Origin: Thermotoga sp. 4484_232
Lineage (GTDB): Bacteria; Thermotogota; Thermotogae; Thermotogales; Thermotogaceae
Assembly: GCA_002084985.1 (NCBI GenBank)
Contig: MZGO01000029.1
Coordinates: 1 to 9,777, forward strand
DNA: 9,777 bases
Direction of reading: 5' to 3'
The notes beneath the pieces are model-generated. The model did no database searches and was not told where the DNA came from. It was given only the letters and a program-made list of their open reading frames with translations. The position numbers and the translations under genes are program-made. Shown here in pieces: positions 1-5,856 of this stretch (position 1 is the stretch's first letter; each line of letters starts with the position of its first letter).

Positions 1-354
1 GTGAGGGGCGATATCCATGACATTGGCAAAAACATTGTCGCTTCGGTCGTGAAAAGTAGTGGTTACAAAGTCATAGATCTTGGAAAGGATGTTCCAAATG
101 AAAAGATCGTGGAAGCTGTTGAAAGGTATAAACCTGTGGCTCTGGGACTTTCTGCGATGATGACAACTACTGTCTTGAGGATTAGAGAGATCGTGGAAGA
201 GCTGAAGAGGAGAAATCTCAGGGTACCTGTCATAGTTGGAGGGGCTTCTCTCAACGAAAATCTTTCGAAGGAATTGGGAGCAGATTTTTACGCAAGGAGT
301 GCAACTGATGTCGTTAGATTTCTGAAAGAAATCGAAAGGAGAGAGAAGAATTGA
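1..354 (+). CDS. metH: Methionine synthase (MetH-like), C-terminal cobalamin-binding domain, 5' truncated
   Basis: These are the last 117 residues of a larger protein that enters from outside the window; the first codon here is internal, not a start. The piece is a Rossmann-like cobalamin-binding domain. It has the DxHxxG motif (D4, H6, G9, with His6 the expected lower axial ligand of cobalt), the GLSAMMTTT segment near residues 49-57 at the usual S-x-L position, and VGGA near residues 79-82, which contacts the nucleotide tail. In MetH this domain carries methylcobalamin and passes the methyl group to homocysteine in the cytoplasm. The protein ends just after this domain, so no S-adenosylmethionine-dependent reactivation domain is fused; T. 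maritima is known to encode that domain separately. A corrinoid methyltransferase partner protein would look similar over this short piece, so MetH is likely but not proven. The stop overlaps the next gene by 4 bases. Confidence 0.85.
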   Translation: MRGDIHDIGKNIVASVVKSSGYKVIDLGKDVPNEKIVEAVERYKPVALGLSAMMTTTVLRIREIVEELKRRNLRVPVIVGGASLNENLSKELGADFYARSATDVVRFLKEIERREKN

Positions 355-1682
355 AATCGTTGATCCTCGTTCTCATCATTCTGGCCTCCTTAGCGTTTGC
401 TGAAATGAATGTTAGCTTTGAACTCGTTTCTTCGAATCTGAATCTTCACCTTTCAGGATGCAGAAGATACATGATCTCCTTTGACGATTTCTCGACTGTA
501 ACATCCCTCAAGAACGTTACGATCCCTTGGAAAAAGGGATTGTCAGCGACTGTAACCATCTTGGGATATACAGATGATTCAACGGAGATGAAGCAGATCT
601 TCGTGGATGGAAATGAGGATCTTCCACCGAAACTCCTCGTCACGTTTCCCCAATATCTGGATCTTGAAGAACCCTCGTTCATCATATCTTCAAAGGATGA
701 TTGGGATGTTCCTAGAATCGATGTCCTCGTGGATTCGAAGGAATCGAAAGAACTGGATCCATTCTTTCTCGAAGATGGAAAACACGTTCTCGAGATTGTG
801 GCTGTGGATTCTTCTGGGAAAGCGGGGAACAGGAGCTTCCCCGTTGTTGTAAAACCTCCATTCGTTCATTTGAATCCAGTGACGTCCAAAACACCTATAA
901 CCTCCGTCCCATTCAACATGATACTTCTGTCGACTTACTCACCCTACAACATAATGACCAAAGTGTTCATTCCAGAGGAAAAAAAAGTGATTCTCGAGAA
1001 AGGGACGGTTCTGAACATATTGGGTAGTGGAGAATTAGTAGTGAGTGGCATCTTCTCAGATCTTGAAGGGTCAATTGTTATAAAGGGACAGGGAAAACTC
1101 TTACTTCAGAATGGGGCCAATTTCTATCTTGAAAATTCCACCATAACCTGTTTCTTCGATACCACGTCTGCTCGGCTCCTGTATCTCTCCAACGTCTCTC
1201 TGTATCAAGAAGTTTTGAACCTTCAGAATGTAGACGTGGTGGTCATCGAGAATATGAGAGTACAGGAGATTCATCTTAAAAATGTGAAGAGATTGTACCT
1301 GAGAAATGTGGAATCCGAGAATCTAACGGTTGAGAATGTCCTGGTGGGTGATGTACGAGACGCGACCTTTACAGCTATGAACGTTGAAAGCTTTTCAGAT
1401 ATTACTTTCAGGAATCTCAGAACAAAAGAAATTAAGATCACCGGCCTTTCAAAATCCATGATTTTAAACTCTTTCATCGAGAAGTTGAATATATCAAAAG
1501 CTTCCAGCGTCAGAATCAGGGGATGCAAGGTTCTGAAAGTTTCCTTGGAATATTTCTCCATGTTGGAGAGCGCTTTTTCCAAATTGGTGGAGATCAGTTT
1601 GAAGAATTCTGGGATGGTGTTGAAAGAGACGAGTATATCGGATATGTCAAAGGATGAATTTTCCTTCGTCGAAAGAAGGTGA
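351..1682 (+). CDS. Exported protein with Ig-like region and Asn-ladder solenoid, function unknown
   Basis: I do not recognise a named family for this 443-residue protein. The TTG start overlaps the metH stop by 4 bases and follows an AAAGGAG site (335-341) at a normal distance. The N-terminus is a signal peptide: Lys2, a hydrophobic core to about residue 15, then an AFA cleavage site near residue 17, so the protein is exported and probably periplasmic or in the toga space. Residues about 105-168 end in a pattern typical of Ig/cadherin-like domains (GKHVLEIVAVDSSGKAGN). From about 205 the chain is rich in beta-strand and Asn, with a ladder of [hydrophobic]-x-N-[VM] units at N281, N293, N301, N311, N319 and N329. 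Spacing alternates mostly 8 and 10 residues, suggesting a beta-helix or solenoid with rungs of about 18-20 residues. There is no catalytic signature and no C-terminal anchor. It is co-transcribed with metH and mnmE, which does not reveal its job. Confidence 0.75.
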   Translation: MKSLILVLIILASLAFAEMNVSFELVSSNLNLHLSGCRRYMISFDDFSTVTSLKNVTIPWKKGLSATVTILGYTDDSTEMKQIFVDGNEDLPPKLLVTFPQYLDLEEPSFIISSKDDWDVPRIDVLVDSKESKELDPFFLEDGKHVLEIVAVDSSGKAGNRSFPVVVKPPFVHLNPVTSKTPITSVPFNMILLSTYSPYNIMTKVFIPEEKKVILEKGTVLNILGSGELVVSGIFSDLEGSIVIKGQGKLLLQNGANFYLENSTITCFFDTTSARLLYLSNVSLYQEVLNLQNVDVVVIENMRVQEIHLKNVKRLYLRNVESENLTVENVLVGDVRDATFTAMNVESFSDITFRNLRTKEIKITGLSKSMILNSFIEKLNISKASSVRIRGCKVLKVSLEYFSMLESAFSKLVEISLKNSGMVLKETSISDMSKDEFSFVERR

Positions 1683-1684
1683 GG
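1676..1684 (+). promoter_or_regulatory. Ribosome binding site that fixes the mnmE start
   Basis: The sequence GAAGGTGAGG complements the 3' end of 16S rRNA and lies 4 bases (counted from the end of GGTGA at 1682) before TTG 1687. The same GGTGA-N4-start spacing precedes the genes at 4808 and 5072. The site overlaps the stop codon of the upstream gene, so translation of the two is probably coupled. No comparable site precedes the longer alternative ATG at 1654. Confidence 0.7.
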
Positions 1685-1686
1685 TT

Positions 1687-3042
1687 TTGGAAACCATTGT
1701 GGCTGTCTCTTCACCTCCTGGAATCGGGGCGATAGCGGTTGTAAGATTGAGTGGAGATAGATCTTGGGAAATGGTGAAGAAAGTCTTTAAAACCTCTTCT
1801 AAAATCAGAATCAGAAGAGCGACACACGGTTGGATCAAGGATCCCACAACGAATGAACTCGTAGATGAAGTCGTGGTCATATTTTACAAAGCTCCCAGAA
1901 GTTACACAGGAGAAGATATGGTTGAAGTTATGTGTCATGGAGGACCTGTTGTTACAAGAATGCTTCTGAACATCTTTCTGAAGCTCGGTGCCAGAATAGC
2001 GGAACCTGGCGAGTTCACCAAAAGAGCTTTTCTGAACGGGAAGATGGATCTTACAAAAGCAGAGGCTGTAAGGGACCTTATAGAAGCTAGAACGGAGATG
2101 AGTGCAAAGCTTGCTCTCAAGAATTTGAAAGGAGAGCTTTCCTCCTTCATCGATGAATTGAGGAAGAAGATCCTGGATTTGCTGGCGGAGATAGAAGTGG
2201 TTCTGGATTACCCAGATGAGCTCGATTTCGATGAACAAGGTATCAGAGCGAAACTCAAGGGAATACTTGTTGAGATCGAAAAACAGCTGGATCTTTCAGA
2301 ACATGGAATCGCTTTGAAAGAAGGAATCAGGATGGTTATTGTTGGAAAGCCAAATGTGGGAAAATCAACGCTTTTGAACAGGCTCCTTAAGGAAGACAGA
2401 GCGATAGTAACCGAGATACCCGGGACAACAAGGGATATCATAACAGAGGATCTGAACATAAAAGGTGTCCTCTTCAAAGTTGTGGATACGGCTGGGATAA
2501 GAAAATCTCAGGATGTTGTGGAAAAGATAGGTATAGATAGAGCTTTGAAAGAAATAGAAAGGGCAGATCTTATACTGTTTGTTTTGGATGCAAGCACACC
2601 TTTGGATGAGAACGATGAGATGATATTGAGTAAGATAAAGAGTAAAAGGTATTTAGTGGTTGTAAATAAAGTTGATGTTGTTGAAAAACTGGATGTGAAG
2701 AAAATCAAAAATATGCTCGGTACAGACAAACACGTTTGCGTCATCTCAGCCCTGAAGGGAGAAGGGCTTTCGAAACTTGAGGAAGCTATTCTCGAAGAAG
2801 TAAAAGATACCATGGAAAAAGGCACTTCATCCCTCGTTCTGAACGAGAGACAGAGAGAGATTCTGATATTTGTCAGGGATCATTTGAGAGAAGCTTTGAA
2901 TACACTGAAGGAGGGGTACACAGTAGATACAATTTCTCTGGATCTGCGAAAAGCACTGGGATATCTCGACAGAGTGGTGGGGAGAGATTTCACAGAAGAT
3001 CTTTTGGACACAATCTTTTCCAATTTCTGTGTTGGAAAATGA
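1687..3042 (+). CDS. mnmE: tRNA modification GTPase MnmE (TrmE)
   Basis: MnmE works with MnmG (GidA) in the cytoplasm to install the 5-aminomethyl or carboxymethylaminomethyl group on wobble uridine 34 of certain tRNAs, using a tetrahydrofolate one-carbon unit. The N-terminal folate-binding domain begins ETIVAVSSPPG and carries SYTGEDMVEVMCHGGP and GEFTKRAFLNGKMDL. The G domain is inserted in a helical domain: P-loop GKPNVGKS (220-227), GTTRD (246-250), DTAG (267-270) and NKVD (327-330). The C-terminal FCVGK has the conserved Cys. All key motifs are intact, and the length (451 residues) matches the family. I chose TTG 1687 rather than ATG 1654: it has the better ribosome binding site, matches the N-terminus I recall for T. 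maritima MnmE, and removes an 11-residue extension lying inside the upstream gene. The other start would give 462 residues. It is third in the metH operon, and a hairpin follows its stop. Confidence 0.97.
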   Translation: METIVAVSSPPGIGAIAVVRLSGDRSWEMVKKVFKTSSKIRIRRATHGWIKDPTTNELVDEVVVIFYKAPRSYTGEDMVEVMCHGGPVVTRMLLNIFLKLGARIAEPGEFTKRAFLNGKMDLTKAEAVRDLIEARTEMSAKLALKNLKGELSSFIDELRKKILDLLAEIEVVLDYPDELDFDEQGIRAKLKGILVEIEKQLDLSEHGIALKEGIRMVIVGKPNVGKSTLLNRLLKEDRAIVTEIPGTTRDIITEDLNIKGVLFKVVDTAGIRKSQDVVEKIGIDRALKEIERADLILFVLDASTPLDENDEMILSKIKSKRYLVVVNKVDVVEKLDVKKIKNMLGTDKHVCVISALKGEGLSKLEEAILEEVKDTMEKGTSSLVLNERQREILIFVRDHLREALNTLKEGYTVDTISLDLRKALGYLDRVVGRDFTEDLLDTIFSNFCVGK

Positions 3043-3043
3043 A

Positions 3044-3062
3044 GGAGGGGAATCCCCCCTCC
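3044..3062. terminator. Hairpin terminator between convergent mnmE and hup
   Basis: A perfect 7-bp GC-rich stem (GGAGGGG at 3044-3050, CCCCTCC at 3056-3062) encloses a 5-base loop. It begins 2 bases after the mnmE stop and, on the other strand, 2 bases after the hup stop. The downstream T tracts are modest (TTTAACTTTTT on plus, TTCATTTTCC on minus), so it can plausibly end transcription from both sides, though neither side is a textbook terminator. Confidence 0.75.
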
Positions 3063-3063
3063 C

Positions 3064-3336
3064 TCATTTAACTTTTTCCTTGAGAGCTTTTCCAGGTCTG
3101 AACTTCGGCACCTTCCTTTCAGGAATATTGATGGGCTCTTTGGTCTGTGGGTTCACACCCCTTCTTGCGGCTGCTTTCCTAACCTCGAAGCTTCCGAAAC
3201 CGACCAATTGTACCTTCTCTCCCTTGGCCAAAGCGTCTGATATGACTTCAATCGTCGTGTCAATGATCTTCTTCACATCCTTTTTCTTAGCTCCGGCCTT
3301 CTTAGCGACTTTGTCAACAAGTTCCTTCTTGTTCAT
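3064..3336 (-). CDS. hup: DNA-binding protein HU
   Basis: This 90-residue protein is a full-length HU, a small dimeric nucleoid protein that bends and wraps DNA and stabilises it against heat in thermophiles. It begins MNKKELVDKVAKKAG, the helical dimerisation part. The middle carries the VGFGSFEVRKAAAR strand pair, followed by the DNA-binding arm NPQTKEPINIPERKVPKFRPG with the usual intercalating proline in the arm, and it ends with a basic helix. It closely resembles the T. maritima HU sequence as I remember it, with conservative changes. The start has a strong AAGGAGG site (3347-3353) about 10 bases upstream. The gene is single and convergent to mnmE. Its own promoter and a leader of about 45 bases lie at 3337-3420. 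Confidence 0.97.
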   Translation of the reverse strand: MNKKELVDKVAKKAGAKKKDVKKIIDTTIEVISDALAKGEKVQLVGFGSFEVRKAAARRGVNPQTKEPINIPERKVPKFRPGKALKEKVK

Positions 3337-3390
3337 AAGTTCTCCCCCTCCTTTTATAAAATTCGGAGAAAAAGCCTCTCCTTGTCAGTA

Positions 3391-3420
3391 AATATACCAT
3401 TTTCAGACAATGCATTTCAA
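3391..3420 (-). promoter_or_regulatory. Predicted sigma-70 type promoter of hup
   Basis: On the minus strand, TTGAAA (3415-3420) is followed after 18 bases by TATATT (3391-3396). This is a good match to the bacterial consensus, and transcription would start near 3384. The resulting leader contains GGAGA and TCTCC halves (within 3365-3381) that could form a small hairpin before the ribosome binding site. This is a prediction from pattern only. Confidence 0.6.
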
Positions 3421-3614
3421 GTCAGAAGAATAAAGGGATAAGAATGCAAACGCCAAAATGGGCTTTTATAAATGATTCCAACACAACAATTCGCAAGAAC
3501 TACTTCATTATAAGGATCTTCCATCAGGATTGGACTTCAGTGTTTTTGTAAAAGTTCAGATGGTAAAATACACTCCTGTGGTTCACTCTGAAATTTTGAG
3601 AAGGGAGAGTACAT
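3421..3614. other. Intergenic region between divergent hup and UPF0104 genes
   Basis: The region holds no gene I can support. A TG-G-TAAAAT extended -10 element at 3561-3569 is the best promoter candidate for the membrane protein gene at 3615; no convincing -35 lies 16-18 bases before it. The ribosome binding site AAGGGAGAG starts at 3601, just before the GTG start. Confidence 0.4.
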
Positions 3615-4619
3615 GTGAAAGCACGATTAATCTGGACGATTTTTCTGGGGTTGGGTGTAATAGTTCTTCTATTTTCCGTGATAGGAAGTAAGGAAATTTT
3701 CGCGACATTGAAGAATGTGAATCCCTTAGTCATCTTGCTTCTAGGTATCACGGTCTTTACCATAACCTTGCTGGATTCAACCAGAACCTACATTCTCTCG
3801 AAAAGCCTTGGAGCAAGATTACCTTTTAAAGTGTACCTGGAGAATACCATTATGGGTTTTTACTTCTCTGCTGTAACTCCTTTTGCAGCGGGTGGGCAAC
3901 CTTTTCAGATATATCACCTTGTAAAAAATTCGGTGGAGCTTGGAAAAGCCTCCATGATAGTTGCCGCTAAATTCATATCATCTTTCACGTCAGCGGTGCT
4001 CCTAGGAATCCTCGCTTTCATCTTCTTGTTCGAGGAAATCAAGGGGATAAGGTTAATAGGCCCCATAATACTAGTAGGAGTTTTTGCTACCTTGGCCTTT
4101 TACTTCCTTTTCATAACCTTCCTTTTGAATAGAAAGTGGATAGAGAGTTTCTTCTCTTTGAAGATAGTGACGGTTCCCATCGCGTTCATTTTGAGAAAAG
4201 ATGCAGATGTGGTGAGAGATAGTGTGAAAGATAAGGTGGAAAACTACATGAACGCTTTCGAAACACTATGGAAATCCTCAAAAAAAGTTTTTTTCACCAT
4301 CTTCATCCTCTCATTCATCATGATCCTTTTGACCCAGATTACGGGGTTTCTCTCTTTGATATCAGTTCTGGAAGACACGAATCTGAACTTTTTCAAGGTT
4401 ATAGGTCTCCAGTCGGCCATGAACATGATCGTTTATTTTCTACCAACACCAGGTGCCAGTGGAGGAATAGAAGGGAGCTTTTACATAATATACAGCGGCA
4501 TAGTTGGGAAAAGCAGAGCGGCAGTTTCCTTGCTAATCTGGAGAATAGCAACTTATTACTCGACCATAGTTATAGGAGGAATATTGATTCTGAAAAGGGT
4601 GAAAAATAAAAGGGGCTGA
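3615..4619 (+). CDS. LPG-synthase-type transmembrane protein (UPF0104 family)
   Basis: This 334-residue integral membrane protein belongs by pattern to the family that includes the transmembrane half of lysylphosphatidylglycerol synthase (MprF) and archaeal AglD. Hydrophobic segments lie at about 5-22, 38-55, 115-138, 147-170, 225-250 and 303-325, with weaker ones between. The two family hallmarks are present: TPFAAGGQPFQIYH (88-101), a loop with a Gly-Gly-x-Pro core, and FLPTPGASGGIEGSF (275-289). No soluble aminoacyl-transferase domain is fused, so it is not a complete MprF. Members without that domain may move or flip lipids or lipid-linked sugars, but the substrate here is unknown. Start is GTG with a ribosome binding site AAGGGAG; an overlapping ATG two bases earlier is immediately followed by a stop. 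The gene stands alone, and its stop codon forms the loop of a terminator hairpin. Confidence 0.85.
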   Translation: MKARLIWTIFLGLGVIVLLFSVIGSKEIFATLKNVNPLVILLLGITVFTITLLDSTRTYILSKSLGARLPFKVYLENTIMGFYFSAVTPFAAGGQPFQIYHLVKNSVELGKASMIVAAKFISSFTSAVLLGILAFIFLFEEIKGIRLIGPIILVGVFATLAFYFLFITFLLNRKWIESFFSLKIVTVPIAFILRKDADVVRDSVKDKVENYMNAFETLWKSSKKVFFTIFILSFIMILLTQITGFLSLISVLEDTNLNFFKVIGLQSAMNMIVYFLPTPGASGGIEGSFYIIYSGIVGKSRAAVSLLIWRIATYYSTIVIGGILILKRVKNKRG

Positions 4620-4626
4620 GCCCCTT
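4610..4626. terminator. Bidirectional terminator shared by the UPF0104 gene and tRNA-Leu
   Basis: AAGGGGC (4610-4616) pairs perfectly with GCCCCTT (4620-4626), and the 3-base loop TGA is the stop codon of the plus-strand gene. On the minus strand the hairpin follows the tRNA 3' end by 3 bases and is followed by a T-rich run (TTTTATTTTT overlapping the stem), a strong intrinsic terminator. On the plus strand only ATTT follows, so termination is probably weaker. Confidence 0.85.
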
Positions 4627-4629
4627 ATT

Positions 4630-4716
4630 TGGTGCCGAGGGCGGGACTTGAACCCGCACGGGCCGAAGCCCACATGGCCCTCAACCATGCGTGTCTGCCA
4701 GTTCCACCACCTCGGC
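4630..4716 (-). tRNA. tRNA-Leu (anticodon GAG)
   Basis: The minus strand folds into a complete class II tRNA. The acceptor stem pairs GCCGAGG with CCTCGGC. The D arm is AGCT/GGCAG-type with GGTGGAACTGGCAGAC. The anticodon stem CATGG/CCATG holds the 7-base loop TTGAGGG, giving anticodon GAG, which reads CUC and CUU leucine codons. A long variable arm GGGC-TTCG-GCCC is typical of Leu/Ser tRNAs, and the T arm contains GGTTCAAGTCC. The discriminator base is A, as in leucine tRNAs, and CCA is encoded (4630-4632). It has its own promoter and terminator and is a single-gene unit. Confidence 0.97.
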
Positions 4717-4727
4717 GTCCGTCAAGA

Positions 4728-4756
4728 ATTTTACCACGAAAATTCCATGATTACAA
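4728..4756 (-). promoter_or_regulatory. Predicted promoter of tRNA-Leu
   Basis: On the minus strand, TTGTAA (4751-4756) and TAAAAT (4728-4733) are separated by exactly 17 bases, and TGG directly precedes the -10, an extended -10 form. Transcription would begin about 5-7 bases before the mature tRNA 5' end, giving a very short leader. Confidence 0.65.
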
Positions 4757-4773
4757 GATAGTCTGGATATAAT
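4743..4773 (+). promoter_or_regulatory. Predicted promoter of the small membrane protein / comB operon
   Basis: A perfect TATAAT lies at 4768-4773. No strong -35 sits at ideal distance; TTCCAT (4743-4748, 19-base spacer) is the best candidate. The element overlaps the -35 of the divergent tRNA-Leu promoter, so the two polymerases would compete for the same DNA. The call rests mainly on the -10 match and its place about 35 bases before the gene. Confidence 0.5.
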
Positions 4774-4807
4774 CTCTATGGAAAAATGAGAAATTCGAGG
4801 TGAGATG

Positions 4808-5047
4808 ATGGAGAATTTTCCAGTTTCTCTTTCCTATTTTGTCCTGTTCTTTGGTATAACCATCGCTGGGTTTATAGTCTTAGTTGCTGCAACACTCTGG
4901 TTGTTCAGGCACAACCTTTCTAAATGGAAAGAGGATTCATCCTTCATGGATGAGAGGGAATACATCGAAAAGATGGTAAAAGACCTCATAAGGGAGATTA
5001 GAAGTTTAAGGGAAGAAATTGAGGAGCTACGTAGAAGGCTCTCATGA
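4808..5047 (+). CDS. Small membrane-anchored coiled-coil protein, function unknown
   Basis: I do not recognise a named family. The protein has 79 residues (80 if read from ATG 4805). ATG 4808 is preferred because GGTGA ends 4 bases before it, the same spacing as for comB and mnmE. Residues about 7-33 form one long hydrophobic segment (SYFVLFFGITIAGFIVLVAATLWLF). The remainder is highly charged, with a heptad-like C-terminus (IREIRSLREEIEELRRRLS) that should form a coiled coil in the cytoplasm, since positive residues RHNLSKWK follow the membrane segment. Single-pass anchors with a short coiled coil resemble DUF948-like, LapA-like or phage-shock accessory proteins, but the match is only in general form. 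It shares a transcript with comB, 24 bases downstream, and is first in that operon. Confidence 0.75.
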   Translation: MENFPVSLSYFVLFFGITIAGFIVLVAATLWLFRHNLSKWKEDSSFMDEREYIEKMVKDLIREIRSLREEIEELRRRLS

Positions 5048-5071
5048 AAGATTCTGTCAGAAGGTGATAAT

Positions 5072-5743
5072 GTGGTTAGAACTTTCACACTTCCTGAAGA
5101 CATAGAAACAGATGGTGTTTGCCTTGTAATAGACGTTCTCAGAGCAACCAGCACGATTGTAACGGCTCTCTCAAACGGTGCACTGTTTGTGAGGCCGGTC
5201 GAGAAGGTTAAAGAAGCTGAAAATATGAGAGAAAAAGATGCTCTTCTATGTGGTGAAAGAGGCGGTTTGAAAATAAAGGGATTCGACCTTGGGAATTCAC
5301 CTCTGGAGTACAAGAAGGAGATAATAAAAGGGAAAAAGATAATTTTGACGACGACGAACGGGACAAGAGTTGTGAAACTTTTAAGATGTTCAAAGATAAT
5401 AGCGGTTTCCTTCTTGAACGTTTCTTCCGTTGTGAATTTTGTGAAGGATTCGGAAGAGATAAGCATCGTCTGCTCTGGAACCGAAGGGAATTTTTCTCTG
5501 GAGGACTTTCTCCTTGCTGGTATGATCGTGAAACTCCTCGGCAGAGAAGATCTAGACGATGCTTCTAAAGTGGCCATGCGTTACTATGAAAGTGTGGAAA
5601 ATATAGAAGCAGAGATCAGAAGATCATCACACGCTCAAAAGCTCATCCGTCTTGGATTTGAAAAAGATGTGATCTTTTGCTCTCGAATCGACCTCTTCAA
5701 CGTCGTGCCAATCTTGGAAGATGGTGTTTTCGTTTCTAAATAA
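5072..5743 (+). CDS. comB: ComB family 2-phosphosulfolactate phosphatase (probable)
   Basis: This 223-residue protein has the features of the ComB family. The N-terminal strand and motif VIDVLRATSTIVTALSNGA (about 20-38) is the metal/phosphate-binding hallmark. CGERGG and GFDLGNSPLEY follow near 60-77, then TTTNGTR (about 93-99), CSGTEGNFSLEDFLLAG (about 134-150), and a C-terminal SHAQKLIRLGFEKDVIFCSRIDLFNVVPIL. ComB is known from methanogens as the Mg-dependent enzyme that dephosphorylates 2-phosphosulfolactate to sulfolactate in coenzyme M synthesis. Thermotogae are not known to make coenzyme M, so the substrate here may differ. Start is GTG with AAGGTGAT at 5061-5068; an overlapping ATG at 5070 is out of frame. 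It follows the small coiled-coil protein in one operon and is convergent with the DUF554 gene. Confidence 0.9.
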   Translation: MVRTFTLPEDIETDGVCLVIDVLRATSTIVTALSNGALFVRPVEKVKEAENMREKDALLCGERGGLKIKGFDLGNSPLEYKKEIIKGKKIILTTTNGTRVVKLLRCSKIIAVSFLNVSSVVNFVKDSEEISIVCSGTEGNFSLEDFLLAGMIVKLLGREDLDDASKVAMRYYESVENIEAEIRRSSHAQKLIRLGFEKDVIFCSRIDLFNVVPILEDGVFVSK

Positions 5744-5831
5744 GAAGGACTGTGTTTGCAAGGGTTAAATCCAAAACCACTCTAATGTCACCTCTTGGAT
5801 CATCCAGGGATGCGATATTCTGCTTAAAATC
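5736..5831 (-). pseudogene. Possible remnant of a lost gene's 3' end
   Basis: Between comB and the DUF554 gene the minus strand reads open for 31 codons and then stops. It gives a protein-like tail (DFKQNIASLDDPRGDIR followed by VVLDLTLANTVLLI) that alternates hydrophobic and charged residues as a helical C-terminus would. There is no start codon or ribosome binding site in this frame, and it is out of frame with DUF554. It overlaps the last 8 bases of comB. It may be the 3' end of a deleted gene or a chance open stretch. I cannot name a family. Confidence 0.25.
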
Positions 5832-5856
5832 GTTTTAGACATGGTTTAAGTGTTTC

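Noticed and set aside
1271..1714. Minus-strand open frame of 147 codons opposite the solenoid gene and mnmE
   Set aside because: It runs antisense to two well-supported genes, has no ribosome binding site of note, and its Ser/Leu/Phe-rich composition is typical of an antisense shadow.
1711..2238. Minus-strand open frame of 175 codons inside mnmE
   Set aside because: It is fully covered by a certain MnmE coding frame on the other strand, with no recognisable motifs.
3461..3476. Possible terminator hairpin GCC-AAAATG-GGC followed by TTTT
   Set aside because: The stem is only 3 bases and no gene ends upstream of it in that direction.
4805..4807. ATG 4805 as the start of the small membrane protein
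   Set aside because: It lies only one base after the ribosome binding site; ATG 4808 has the 4-base gap seen for other genes here. The difference is one residue.
4834..5577. Minus-strand open frame of 247 codons opposite the small protein and comB
   Set aside because: Long, but antisense to both genes and Ser/Phe/Thr-rich; the ComB motifs on the plus strand are decisive.
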